From: an uncultured Clostridia bacterium
GTDB lineage: Bacteria > Bacillota > Clostridia > TANB77 > CAG-508
Reading direction: 5' to 3'
NCBI GenBank assembly: GCA_947632185.1
Contig: CANROH010000010.1
Location: 1 to 33,547, forward strand
DNA length: 33,547 nt
The notes under the pieces were generated by a model. It made no database searches. It was not told the origin of the DNA and saw only the letters and a program-made list of their open reading frames with translations. How positions within the stretch are numbered: the stretch's first letter is position 1; every line of letters starts with the position of its first letter. Both the position numbers and the translations under genes were made by a program. This document shows positions 1-8,424 of this stretch, in pieces.

Positions 1-623
1 AGAATATCTGGTTTTATTCCAAATGATTGTAATTCTTTAACTGAGTGCTGTGTAGGTTTTGATTTTAGCTCATTTGAACCACTTATATAAGGCAATAATG
101 TAACATGTATATATAAAATATCTTCAGGATTTTTTTCTAATCCTACTTGTCTTATGGCTTCAACAAAAGCTAAACTTTCTATATCTCCTATTGTTCCTCC
201 AAGTTCAGTAATTACAATATCTGCTTGTCCTTCAAAACTATATATATTTTCTTTTATTTCATTTGTAACATGAGGAATTACTTGAACTGTTTTTCCCAAA
301 TAGTCTCCTCTTCTTTCCTTATTTATTACACTTTGATAGATTTTTCCAGAGCTTACACTACAATTTTTATTTAAATTTACATCTGTAAATCTTTCATAGT
401 GTCCCAAATCTAAGTCTGTTTCAGCCCCATCATCTGTAACAAAAACTTCTCCATGCTCATATGGACTCATGGTTCCAGGATCAACATTTATATATGGATC
501 AAACTTTTGATTAATAACCTTGTAACCTCTGTTTTTTAATAATCTTCCCAAAGATGATGCTGTAATTCCTTTACCTAGTCCTGATACAACTCCTCCTGTT
601 ATAAAAATATACTTTGTTCCCAT
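1..623 (-). CDS. pyrG: CTP synthase, N-terminal part (runs off the window)
   Basis: CTP synthase converts UTP to CTP with ATP and glutamine, the last step of cytidine nucleotide synthesis in the cytosol. The 207 residues visible are the start of the amidoligase (synthase) domain. They begin [19 protein letters not shown], which contains the P-loop-like nucleotide site, followed by [20 protein letters not shown] and, further on, [13 protein letters not shown], all hallmarks of the family. The glutaminase domain lies beyond base 1. The start is ATG at 623, preceded by AAAGGAG with a five-base gap. The gene has its own promoter at 720-748 and a terminator-like hairpin in its leader, so it is probably controlled by attenuation. 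Identity is certain; only the partial length limits the entry. Confidence 0.97.
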   Translation of the reverse strand, partial: MGTKYIFITGGVVSGLGKGITASSLGRLLKNRGYKVINQKFDPYINVDPGTMSPYEHGEVFVTDDGAETDLDLGHYERFTDVNLNKNCSVSSGKIYQSVINKERRGDYLGKTVQVIPHVTNEIKENIYSFEGQADIVITELGGTIGDIESLAFVEAIRQVGLEKNPEDILYIHVTLLPYISGSNELKSKPTQHSVKELQSFGIKPDI

Positions 624-652
624 TTTTGCTCCTTTCAATAAATATATAAAAT

Positions 653-696
653 AAAAAAACAGATTTAAAAAAGGGTTTTTTTTTTAAATCTGTTTC
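653..696 (-). terminator. Hairpin with T-run in the pyrG leader (likely attenuator)
   Basis: Bases 657-672 and 680-695 form a 16 bp stem that is mostly A/T, with a 7-base loop. On the minus strand it is followed by seven Ts (653-659, overlapping the base of the stem) and more T-rich sequence. It lies between the predicted pyrG promoter and the pyrG ribosome binding site, with no other gene to terminate. It is therefore read as a leader attenuator. pyrG attenuation by reiterative G addition is known in Bacillus, but the GGG transcript start it needs is not visible here, so the sensing mechanism is open. Confidence 0.65.
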
Positions 697-719
697 GATT
701 CATTTCTTTTAACACAATT

Positions 720-748
720 ATTTTACCATTTCACTTTATAAATTGCAA
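720..748 (-). promoter_or_regulatory. Predicted sigma-A promoter of pyrG
   Basis: On the minus strand, TTGCAA (743-748) is separated by exactly 17 bases from TAAAAT (720-725), with TGG just upstream of the -10. The start of transcription would fall near 712, giving a leader of about 90 bases that contains the hairpin at 653-696. Confidence 0.65.
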
Positions 749-832
749 GCTTTTTTATGCAATTATATTTTTTTCTATAATTATTTCATCTTTTTACATT
801 TCATAAAATTTAAATCTATTTATTTTATAATA

Positions 833-861
833 TTGTATTTTTTTTTATATTATATTATAAT
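833..861 (+). promoter_or_regulatory. Predicted sigma-A promoter of the 891 gene
   Basis: TTGTAT (833-838) and a perfect TATAAT (856-861) are 17 bases apart. Transcription would start near 868, about 23 bases ahead of the ATG at 891. The 267 bases between pyrG and this gene hold the two divergent promoters and the pyrG attenuator; I see nothing else in them. Confidence 0.7.
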
Positions 862-890
862 TTTATTAGTTGTAATAACGGAGGGAAAAA

Positions 891-1310
891 ATGATTTTAC
901 CAAAATTTATGATAGATTCTAATACAATACAAAATGAAATTAAAGTATTAAATAATATTCTAAATGAGCAAAGACAACTAAAAAAGACTTTGCTTTTATA
1001 CCTTGAAAAAATTTCTGACGGAATTTACAATGCAACAGATGAAAATGATATCAATTCTCTTGTTTCTTGTCTTGACACTATTAAGAAAAGCTTTGAAAAT
1101 ATAAAAGAAAATATCAACAGTATTATAGAATTAAAGCAATTCTTAGAAAATACTCTTAGAACAAATGGATATCTAAATACTTTTGATTGTGAAACATATA
1201 ATAAAAATTTTATAAACTTATTTGAAAAAATTGCAGAAGATAATATTTTTTATTATTGTTTTATGGAATCTTTATTAAAATATATGAAAGTTATCTTTCC
1301 AGAAAATTAG
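891..1310 (+). CDS. Hypothetical protein, small and helical
   Basis: I do not recognise this 139-residue protein. It has no signal peptide or membrane segment. It is rich in Ile, Leu, Asn, Lys and Glu, with heptad-like spacing of hydrophobics over about residues 10-95, so a mainly alpha-helical, perhaps coiled-coil, cytosolic protein is likely. The C-terminal third has an aromatic cluster (FYYCF, about residues 118-122). The ATG at 891 has GGAGGG five bases upstream and a good promoter, so it is very probably expressed on its own. It ends in a bidirectional terminator shared with rlmB. It is divergent from pyrG and convergent with rlmB, so the neighbours give no functional hint. Confidence 0.75.
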   Translation: MILPKFMIDSNTIQNEIKVLNNILNEQRQLKKTLLLYLEKISDGIYNATDENDINSLVSCLDTIKKSFENIKENINSIIELKQFLENTLRTNGYLNTFDCETYNKNFINLFEKIAEDNIFYYCFMESLLKYMKVIFPEN

Positions 1311-1323
1311 TAAAAAGCAATTA

Positions 1324-1376
1324 AAAATCCCTTTATATCAATATTATGTTGATTTTGATATAAAGGGATTATTTTT
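1324..1376. terminator. Bidirectional terminator between the 891 gene and rlmB
   Basis: A perfect 16 bp stem (1326-1341 with 1355-1370) closes a 13-base loop. A T-rich tail follows on the plus strand (ATTATTTTT), and As precede it, which become Ts on the minus strand. It serves both convergent genes. Confidence 0.85.
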
Positions 1377-2367
1377 ACATTCTTTGTCTTACTGCTTCAT
1401 AAATTATTATTCCAGTTGAAACAGAAGCATTTAGTGAAGTTATTTTTCCTTTCATTGGAATTTTTATTAGTATATCTGCATTTTCCTTAACAAGTTTGCT
1501 CATTCCAAATCCTTCACTTCCAATTATTATTGCTAATGGACCTCTTAAATTTTGATTATAATATTCCGTCTCTGCATTTCCATCTGCTCCAATTACCCAT
1601 ATGCCCATATCTTTTAAGTTTCTAATCGTTTCATTTATATTATTAACCCTAGCAATTTTCACATATGACGTTGCACCTGTTGAAACTTTTACTACTGTGC
1701 TGTTAACTTGTACGCTTCTTCTTTTTGGTATAATAACTCCATGTACTCCAGCAGTTTCAGCAGTTCTTATAATTGATCCTAAATTATGTGGATCCTCTAT
1801 TCCTTCTAATATTAAAATAAATGGATCTTCATTTTTGCTTTTAGCATATTCTAAAATATCTTCAACTTCACAATAGTTAAATGGTGGAACTGTAGCAACT
1901 ACTCCCTGATTATTTTTAGCCATATTATCTAGCTTTACTTCATCAACTTCTACTAAAACTACTTTTTTCTCTTTTGCTCTAGCAATTATCTCATTAATAG
2001 AACCATGTCTTTGACCACGTGCTATATATATTTTATTAATGTCTTTCTCTGATTTTAAAAGTTCTAAAACCGCATTTCTTCCTACAACAACATCATCATA
2101 TTCATAAGAAGAATTATCATTTATTCTTCTTTCTTCTCCTGCTCTTCTATCTATAAATCTTCTATCTGTTTCAGCTCTTCTTTCACCAATTCTTCTATCA
2201 AAACCATTTCTTGGAGTTACTCTTCTTTCTGATTTTCTTCTATCTTCTCCAGTTCTTCTATCATCTTGTCTTCTTTCTTCTTCTCTTCTTTCTGATTTTC
2301 TTCTATCTATACGAAAACCTTTTATCTCTTCATTTTTCTCATTTTCATTTAAATTATCTTCTTCCAT
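1375..2367 (-). CDS. rlmB: 23S rRNA (guanosine-2'-O-)-methyltransferase RlmB with an Arg-rich N-terminal extension
   Basis: This is a SPOUT-fold methyltransferase that 2'-O-methylates a conserved G in 23S rRNA using SAM. The substrate-binding L30e-like part starts near residue 98 (VVVGRNAVLELL). The SPOUT motifs follow: LEGIEDPHNLGSIIRTAE, then IIIGSEGFGMS, then IPMKGKITSLNASVS, which form the knotted SAM site. I chose the ATG at 2367 because AGAGGGG lies seven bases upstream. The ATG at 2406 lies inside lepA and has no ribosome binding site. The protein is 330 residues, longer than the usual 240-260, because residues 15-90 form an extension of repeated DRR/ERR units (about ten pairs of arginines), probably disordered and RNA-binding. 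The gene follows lepA by 25 bases, so they form one operon. Confidence 0.93.
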   Translation of the reverse strand: MEEDNLNENEKNEEIKGFRIDRRKSERREEERRQDDRRTGEDRRKSERRVTPRNGFDRRIGERRAETDRRFIDRRAGEERRINDNSSYEYDDVVVGRNAVLELLKSEKDINKIYIARGQRHGSINEIIARAKEKKVVLVEVDEVKLDNMAKNNQGVVATVPPFNYCEVEDILEYAKSKNEDPFILILEGIEDPHNLGSIIRTAETAGVHGVIIPKRRSVQVNSTVVKVSTGATSYVKIARVNNINETIRNLKDMGIWVIGADGNAETEYYNQNLRGPLAIIIGSEGFGMSKLVKENADILIKIPMKGKITSLNASVSTGIIIYEAVRQRM

Positions 2368-2392
2368 TTTTAACCCCTCTACTTTTTTAATA

Positions 2393-4207
2393 TTATTCTT
2401 CATCATCTAGTTTTAAAACAGCTAGAAATGCTTCTTGTGGTACCTCAACATTTCCTATTTGTCGCATTTTCTTTTTACCTTTTTTCTGTTTTTCTAATAA
2501 TTTTTTCTTTCTTGTTATATCTCCACCATAACATTTTGCTAATACATCTTTTCTCATTGCCGACAAAGTCTCTCTTGCTATAATTTTTCCGCCAACAACA
2601 GCTTGTATTGGAATTTCAAATAATTGCCTTGGTATAACCTTTTTTAATTTTTCTGCCATTTTTCTTCCTCGTTCATATGCTGAATCCTTATGAACTATAA
2701 ATGAAAGTGCATCAACAGCCTCGTTATTTATATACAAATCTAATTTTAATAAATCTGCTCTTCTGTATTCTTTAAATTCATAATCTACTGATGCATATCC
2801 TTTTGTTTTTGACTTTATTGTATCAAAAAAGTCATAAATAATCTCATTTAAAGGCATATCATATTTTAATGTTACTCTGGACTCATCTAAATATTTCATA
2901 TCTACATAAATGCCCCTTCTTTCTTGACATACCTTCATTACATTACCTACATAATCTTTTGGAATTAATATTTCTACATTCATAATAGGTTCTTCCATAT
3001 AACTTATTTCGGTTTGAGGCGGCAATTCTGTAGGGTTATATAATTCAATTACTTCTCCACTAGTTTTATGCACTTTATAAATAACAGACGGCGAAGTTGT
3101 AATCAAACCTATATCAAATTCTCTTTCCAATCTTTCAATTACAATTTCTAAGTGTAATAAACCTAAAAAGCCACATCTAAATCCAAATCCAAGTGCAGCA
3201 GATGTTTCAGGTTCATAATTTAAAGCAGCATCATTTAACTTTAATTTTTCTAAAGCATCTTTTAACGGTTCATACTCACTTCCATCTAATGGATACATTC
3301 CACAATATACCATTGAATTTGCTTGTTTATAACCAGGCAATGGTTCTTTTGCGGGCTTTTCTTTTAAAGTAATTGTATCACCAACATGCAAATCCGAAAC
3401 TGTTTTTACGCTAGCAGCTATATATCCGACTTCTCCTGCTTCTAATATATCAGTTGGTATGTATTCTCCTGCCCCAAAATATCCAACTTCGGTAACAGTA
3501 AATATCTTTCCTGTTGCCATAAATAATATTTCATCATTTGCTTTTATTTTACCATTTTTTATTCTTACATAACTTAAAGCACCTTTATAATTATCATAAT
3601 ATGAGTCAAATATCAATGCTTGAAGTTCCGAATCTGGATCACCTTTTGGTGAAGGTATATCTGTAATAATTCTTTCTAATACCTCCTCAACATTTAGTCC
3701 CGTTTTTGCTGAAATACACGGAGCATCCATTGCTGGAATCCCAATAATATCTTCTATTTCCTTTTTTACTTCTTCAGGTCTTGCATTTGGCAAATCAATT
3801 TTATTTATTACAGGTAAAATTTCCAAATTATCATCTAAAGCAAGATAAACATTTGCAAGAGTTTGAGCTTCAACTCCTTGTGTACTATCTACTATTAAAA
3901 TTGCCCCCTCACATGCTGCTAAACTTCTAGATACCTCATAATTAAAATCAACATGCCCTGGAGTATCAATTAAATTAAATTCATAAACTTCTCCATTTTT
4001 AGCTGTATAATTCATTTTTACTGCTTGAGATTTTATTGTTATTCCTCTTTCACGTTCAATATCCATATTATCTAATACTTGAGCTTCCATTTCTCTTTTA
4101 GATAATGCGCCAGTCATTTCAATAATTCTATCTGCTAGAGTGGATTTTCCATGATCAATGTGTGCAATTATACTAAAATTTCTAATGTTTTTTTGTTTGT
4201 CTTGCAT
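2393..4207 (-). CDS. lepA: Elongation factor 4 (LepA), ribosomal back-translocase
   Basis: LepA is a ribosome-bound GTPase that remodels stalled or mis-translocated ribosomes and affects initiation. At 604 residues it has the family length. The GTPase motifs are intact: [10 protein letters not shown] (G1), RERGITI (G2), DTPGHVDF (G3), NKID (G4) and SAKTG (G5). The EF-G-like domains and the LepA-specific C-terminal domain follow (for example [19 protein letters not shown] and [20 protein letters not shown]). The ATG at 4207 has GAGGAGA seven bases upstream. It lies 15 bases after the HExxH gene upstream and 25 bases before rlmB, so the three are probably cotranscribed. Confidence 0.98.
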   Translation of the reverse strand: MQDKQKNIRNFSIIAHIDHGKSTLADRIIEMTGALSKREMEAQVLDNMDIERERGITIKSQAVKMNYTAKNGEVYEFNLIDTPGHVDFNYEVSRSLAACEGAILIVDSTQGVEAQTLANVYLALDDNLEILPVINKIDLPNARPEEVKKEIEDIIGIPAMDAPCISAKTGLNVEEVLERIITDIPSPKGDPDSELQALIFDSYYDNYKGALSYVRIKNGKIKANDEILFMATGKIFTVTEVGYFGAGEYIPTDILEAGEVGYIAASVKTVSDLHVGDTITLKEKPAKEPLPGYKQANSMVYCGMYPLDGSEYEPLKDALEKLKLNDAALNYEPETSAALGFGFRCGFLGLLHLEIVIERLEREFDIGLITTSPSVIYKVHKTSGEVIELYNPTELPPQTEISYMEEPIMNVEILIPKDYVGNVMKVCQERRGIYVDMKYLDESRVTLKYDMPLNEIIYDFFDTIKSKTKGYASVDYEFKEYRRADLLKLDLYINNEAVDALSFIVHKDSAYERGRKMAEKLKKVIPRQLFEIPIQAVVGGKIIARETLSAMRKDVLAKCYGGDITRKKKLLEKQKKGKKKMRQIGNVEVPQEAFLAVLKLDDEE

Positions 4208-4222
4208 TATTCTCTCCTCTTA

Positions 4223-5696
4223 TTATATTGTAAATATTGTAAAATCATCAGTTTTATCTTCATCTGGCTGTGTTTTGCTTAGCGAATTTTCTGGTTTCGT
4301 AATTTGTGGTGTTACATTCACTTTAATTTCTTCATCAAATTTATTTATTTCCTCTTGGCCTTTTCTCGGAATTAATTTAATGTGGTCTTTTGCTGGTTTT
4401 AATTCAAGTGGTTGTTCTCTAATTTGTTTAAATGTCTTTTTTATTTTATCAACTATTGATTCTTTTACCTTCTTTGATTGTAATACATCTTTAAAAGATT
4501 GACAAATCGAATTATCCCATTGTTTACCAGAATCATAATCTTCTCTCCACACATAATCTTGATAATATTCTTTAGTTGTCATAGCATTTTCTGGATTCTT
4601 TTTATATAACTCTGTAATTTTATCAAGAAATCTAGATTTTGATTTAGAATTTCCTGCTTTAACTTCATCAATAAGATCTTGGGAAAAAAGTCGTTTATCA
4701 AAAGAATATCTACTATCAATAGGTGTTTCCAATCTATCTATTATGTTTTGTATTTTGGTTGATCTAAAAATTAATTCTGACATATATTCAGGAGTTGAAG
4801 GTTGTTTACTACTAGATATTTGCAAATATCCCAAATCGTATATTGTACCAATTAATAATTTAAGATTCTCTTTATATTGTTCTTTTTCAAACATTGCTCT
4901 TTGAATATACAAGCTCTTATGCATATTAGTTAAATATTGTTCAAATTTATCAAATAAATTTATTGCTTCTTCCCTAGATTCTATTGGAAATTTTGAACAA
5001 ATTTTTTCCATTAAATTTTCCCTACCACTTAATCCTGATTTTAACAACTCTTTTTCTGTTAATCCTAAGCTTGCAGCTAACAAATCAACTGAAAATGTAA
5101 TACTAGTATAACTATTTGTATAAAAATTTGAATTTAAAAAGTCATTTTTAGTTCTTGAACTAGATGCTCTATTAGCAGAAACTTCTGTAAAGCATTCATT
5201 TAAAGCTATTCCAGCTAGTTGTAACTTCATATATTCAATATTGCCAACTTCATCGCCTTTTATTATTTTTTTTAATATATCTATAGATAATTTGGGCCTA
5301 ATTTCCAATCCTACATTTTTTCCTCCTTCATATGTACATGCATGATATATTTCATGAGTAAAAATTTTATATAATATTTCTGGATCAGGAAATCCTTTTA
5401 AAGTTTCTTCACTTATTGATATACATCCGAGGTATTATTTTTCCATGAGGCCTTCTAAAAAAGCCATTAAATCCTCGAGCTTTTTCTTCTGAAATAACTT
5501 TAATTTTTTTTACATTTTTTTTGAATAATCTTATATCATCTTCAATTTGTTGATTTGATAGATCAAATTCATATTTTCTTCGTTGAAAAATATCATCAAT
5601 AAAAGGCTTAAAATCACCATATTTTTTAGTTGTTATGTATTTATCTAATTTCATTTGTAATTCAGAATTAAAATAATCTTTTTTATTATCTTCCAT
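4223..5696 (-). CDS. HExxH zinc-metallopeptidase-like protein, read through a +1 frameshift at CGGA
   Basis: The coding sequence is the complement of 4223-5428 joined to 5430-5696, about 490 residues. The first frame starts at ATG 5696 (AGGAAG upstream) and stops at 5409. The second frame has no ATG, GTG or TTG between its stop at 5435-5437 and the active site. The frames join if the C of CGGA (5429) is skipped, giving Gly at residue 90. Read so, residues 113-118 are THEIYH, and about 50 residues later comes ALNECFTE, whose Glu is the expected third zinc ligand of a gluzincin-type peptidase. The last 200 residues are lysine/glutamate-rich and unrecognised. No signal peptide is seen. A smaller protein at 10908-11414 shares the layout around HExxH. 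Substrate unknown. Other readings are a pseudogene or an indel error; the match to two other CGG sites argues against both. Confidence 0.75.
5426..5429 (-). other. Putative +1 frameshift site CGGA, site 1 (HExxH protein)
   Basis: The incoming frame reads ATA CCT CGG ATG and stops six codons later at 5409-5411. Skipping the C at 5429 gives CCT GGA TGT ATA and opens the frame that carries the HEIYH active site. There is no internal Shine-Dalgarno sequence at the spacing used by prfB. Confidence 0.75.
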
Positions 5697-5855
5697 TTTT
5701 ATCTTCCTATTATCTTGAATCATTATCATCAAATGATAGTTTTCTATTTTCTTTCGTTTTATTTTTTATATATTTCAAATAACGTATTGATTTAAAATAT
5801 TTTGTAAATCTAAATTGATATATTCCTTTTTAGAATTTAAAAAGGTACACCTTTA
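5697..5855 (-). other. Intergenic region with no clear promoter
   Basis: This 159-base AT-rich gap lies between the phosphoesterase stop and the start of the HExxH gene. A short hairpin, AAAGGTGTACCTTT followed by TT on the minus strand (about 5838-5853), could be a weak terminator. I find no convincing -35/-10 pair. Confidence 0.4.
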
Positions 5856-6563
5856 TTAATTGATTTTTATTAAATCAAACTTTAAATAATCAGAACTAAC
5901 TAACTTAAATTCAATATCTTTTACATTTCCTTCTATTGCTTCTTTATGAGAATCTCCATGAAGATGAGCATAATAACATTTTTTTATATTATATTTACTT
6001 AAAGTTTTTATAAAATCAATTTCTTCTGGTACTTCATTTTCTTTATAAAATGGTGGATAATGAATGAAAGTTATTATTTCCTTATCATTTCCAAAATTTT
6101 TAATTCCTGATTCTATAGAAAGTTTTAATCTATCATTTTCTCTTTTTAATATTTTATAATTTTCTTCTGATTTCCAAGTATTAATCCAACCTCTAGTACC
6201 AGTAATAATTTTGTTTTCAATCAAAAATGAATTATTGTAAAGAAAATCTATATTATCAAAATTATTTTCTTTTAAAAATTTTTTCATACTAGTTACTGTA
6301 GTCCACCAATAATCATGATTTCCTTTTGATAAAATTTTTTTTCCAGGTAAGTTATTTAAAAATTCAAAATCTTTATATGTATCTTCTAAATATGTAGCCC
6401 AAGAAAAATCTCCAAGAAGAATTACCGTATCTTCATCATTAACTTTTTGAATCCAATTTTCTTTTATTTTTTCAGCATGATTTTCCCAATTATAGCCGAA
6501 TATATCCATTGGCTTATCTACAGAAAAAGATAAATGTAAGTCACCTATCACATATATAGACAT
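5856..6563 (-). CDS. Calcineurin-like metallophosphoesterase
   Basis: This 235-residue protein is a dinuclear-metal phosphoesterase; its substrate cannot be told from sequence. The metal-binding series is complete: GDLHLS near residue 7, GDFSW near 51, GNHDYWW near 81, the HYPP histidine near 168 and HLHGDSH near 200. There is no signal peptide, so it is cytosolic. Its ATG follows the tsaD stop (TAA A ATG) and its AGGAGG ribosome binding site sits inside the last tsaD codons, so its translation is coupled to tsaD. That coupling means ribosomes must reach the true end of tsaD, past the frameshift site there. Length and motif spacing fit the YkuE/YvnB-like single-domain enzymes. Confidence 0.9.
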   Translation of the reverse strand: MSIYVIGDLHLSFSVDKPMDIFGYNWENHAEKIKENWIQKVNDEDTVILLGDFSWATYLEDTYKDFEFLNNLPGKKILSKGNHDYWWTTVTSMKKFLKENNFDNIDFLYNNSFLIENKIITGTRGWINTWKSEENYKILKRENDRLKLSIESGIKNFGNDKEIITFIHYPPFYKENEVPEEIDFIKTLSKYNIKKCYYAHLHGDSHKEAIEGNVKDIEFKLVSSDYLKFDLIKIN

Positions 6564-6564
6564 T

Positions 6565-7561
6565 TTATCCTCCTATTTTTAAATTAGGTATTGCATTTAA
6601 TTTTAAATCTGCCTTTTCTCCATTTAAGAAATTATAATATCCAGCAGATGCTATCATTGCTGCATTATCAGTACAAAGTATTGGTTCTGGATAATAAACT
6701 TTAATTTTCATTTCTTTTGATAGGTCATCAAAAGATTTTCTTATAAAAGAATTTCTTGAAACACCACCTGCAATTACAATAGTATCAGTGTTGTATATAT
6801 CTATAGCTTTTTTCACATTATCTAAAAGCATACTAGTTACAGCCAATTCAAAACTTGCACATAAATCTGCTTTATTAATACTTGAATTTTTATGATTTAA
6901 ATTAATTACTGCTGTTTTTATTCCACTAAAACTAAAATCTAAATTATCAAAATGTGTTACTGGTAACTTTATACTAGCACTACCTTCTTTTGCCATACTA
7001 TCTATCTTTGGACCTCCTGGATATCCGAAGTCCGATAACTCTAGCCACTTTATCAAATGCCTCTCCTATTGCATCATCTCTTGTTTTACCCAAAATTTCA
7101 AAATCACTATATGATTTTACATTTACTAAATGAGTATGTCCACCAGAAATAATTAAGCAAATAAATGGTGGTTTTAAATCTTTATGAGTTAAATAATTTC
7201 CTGCAATATGTCCTTCTATATGATTTACCGCAATAAGTGGTTTTCCTGTTACATAACTTAATCCTTTTGCATAAGAAACTCCTACAAGTAAAGCACCGAC
7301 TAATCCTGGTCCCTGTGTTACAGCTATTGCATCTATATCAGATAAAGTAACATTTGCTTCCTTTAAAGCTTCTTTCATTATTGCATTTATAACTTCTGTA
7401 TGGCATCTTGATGCAATTTCTGGGACAACCCCACCATATTCTTCATGTATTTTTATTTGGGAATTTATGCAATTTGATAAAACCTCTCTACCATTTTTCA
7501 CAATAGATACAGAGGTTTCATCACAACTAGATTCAATTCCTAATATTACTATATCTTTCAA
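6565..7561 (-). CDS. tsaD: tRNA N6-adenosine threonylcarbamoyltransferase TsaD, read through a +1 frameshift at CGGA
   Basis: TsaD transfers threonylcarbamoyl to A37 of tRNAs reading ANN codons (t6A) and is normally essential. The sequence is the complement of 6565-7026 joined to 7028-7561, giving 331 residues, the usual length. It starts at TTG 7561, read as [17 protein letters not shown]; the alternative TTG at 7615 has no ribosome binding site. Metal ligands appear in NHIEGH (near 110), with SGGHTHLV next and, after the junction, GGVSRNSF and [12 protein letters not shown]. The first frame runs through DKVARVIGL, then CGG, and would stop nine codons later. The second resumes with YPGGPKID. 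Skipping the C at 7027 gives [12 protein letters not shown], the normal family sequence. No other tsaD copy is in the window. The downstream frame has no start that would restore the N-terminal half. Confidence 0.9.
7024..7027 (-). other. Putative +1 frameshift site CGGA, site 2 (tsaD)
   Basis: The incoming frame is GGA CTT CGG ATA and stops at TAG 6998-7000. Skipping the C at 7027 gives GGA CTT GGA TAT CCA GGA, which encodes the conserved GLGYPGG. An AGGAGG sequence lies about 8 bases downstream of the site; it simply encodes part of PGGP and is on the wrong side to act like the prfB stimulator. Confidence 0.88.
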
Positions 7562-7638
7562 TTCATTTCCTACCTTAATATTTAAAGTTGTAATTTTATA
7601 TTTCAAATTTATCAAATAGCTTTAATATATTTATAATA

Positions 7639-8382
7639 TTAAAAAAATAACGAAACTATATGAGTAACTACTGAAAAAATTAAATTAGATATTGTAGAAA
7701 TCACCGGTGAAACAATAATTTCTAAAAATCCAAAAATCCATAAAATTAGAAATATTACATATAAAGTTTGATAATTTCTTATAAGCCAATTTTGTAAATT
7801 ATATGGCAATATATTTCTAAATATTTTTTCTCCGTCTAATGGTGGTAATGGTACTAAATTAAAAACTCCTAGCCCTATATCTATAATTATAATAAGATTC
7901 AATAAAAGCATTACTATATTACCAATATTTGTATTAATAAAATGTGGGAAAAATATTGGAATAAGTGCATAAGCAAAACAAGCAACTATTGCTATAAAGA
8001 AATTCATTAAAGGGCCTGCTAATGCTACCATAGATTCGCAAAAACCTCTTGATTTGTTTGTATTAAAATTATTTGGATTGATTTCTACAGGTTTTCCCCA
8101 ACCAATATGTGCAAACATTAATAATATAAATCCAAATGGATCTAAATGAGATAATGGATTTAATGTTAATCTCCCTTGATTTCTAGGAGTAGTATCACCT
8201 AATCTATCTGCAGCAAAAGCATGTGCAAATTCATGAAAAGTAATAGCAATAATTACAGCTGGCAATGTTAATAATATTGAAATCCATTCTGCAGAACTCA
8301 TGCTAAAAAGTGACAGTATTACCAATATTATTAATAATCCATATATAAGATTTTTATTTATACCATTATATCCAAAAAACAT
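7639..8382 (-). CDS. Site-2-protease-type membrane metalloprotease (M50 family)
   Basis: This is an intramembrane zinc protease-like protein of 247 residues with about six hydrophobic segments. HEFAH near residue 50 supplies two zinc histidines and the catalytic Glu. The second family motif NLVPLPPLDGEK, near residue 180, supplies the Asp ligand. It is the compact form without PDZ or CBS domains, typical of clostridial YwhC-like members whose substrates are unknown. It starts at ATG 8382 with AAGGAGG upstream. It lies between leuS and tsaD on the same strand with short gaps, so it is probably part of that operon. Confidence 0.92.
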   Translation of the reverse strand: MFFGYNGINKNLIYGLLIILVILSLFSMSSAEWISILLTLPAVIIAITFHEFAHAFAADRLGDTTPRNQGRLTLNPLSHLDPFGFILLMFAHIGWGKPVEINPNNFNTNKSRGFCESMVALAGPLMNFFIAIVACFAYALIPIFFPHFINTNIGNIVMLLLNLIIIIDIGLGVFNLVPLPPLDGEKIFRNILPYNLQNWLIRNYQTLYVIFLILWIFGFLEIIVSPVISTISNLIFSVVTHIVSLFF

Positions 8383-8424
8383 TACATTCCTCCTTAAATT
8401 TAATCATTAGTATTTTAACTAACT

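Noticed and set aside
5311..5316. Minus-strand GGAGG followed by ATG TAG (a start immediately followed by a stop), resembling a minimal start-stop regulatory element.
   Set aside because: It is simply the DNA for E-G-G-K-N-V in the frame of the HExxH protein; the match to a ribosome binding site comes from the Gly-Gly codons.
7009..7016. AGGAGG just downstream of the tsaD CGGA as a frameshift stimulator.
   Set aside because: It encodes conserved Gly codons of PGGP, lies downstream rather than upstream of the slip site, and is absent at the other two sites.
7559..7615. Longer tsaD start at 7615 (TTG).
   Set aside because: No ribosome binding site, and the added 18 residues have no counterpart in TsaD; TTG 7561 gives the normal N-terminus.
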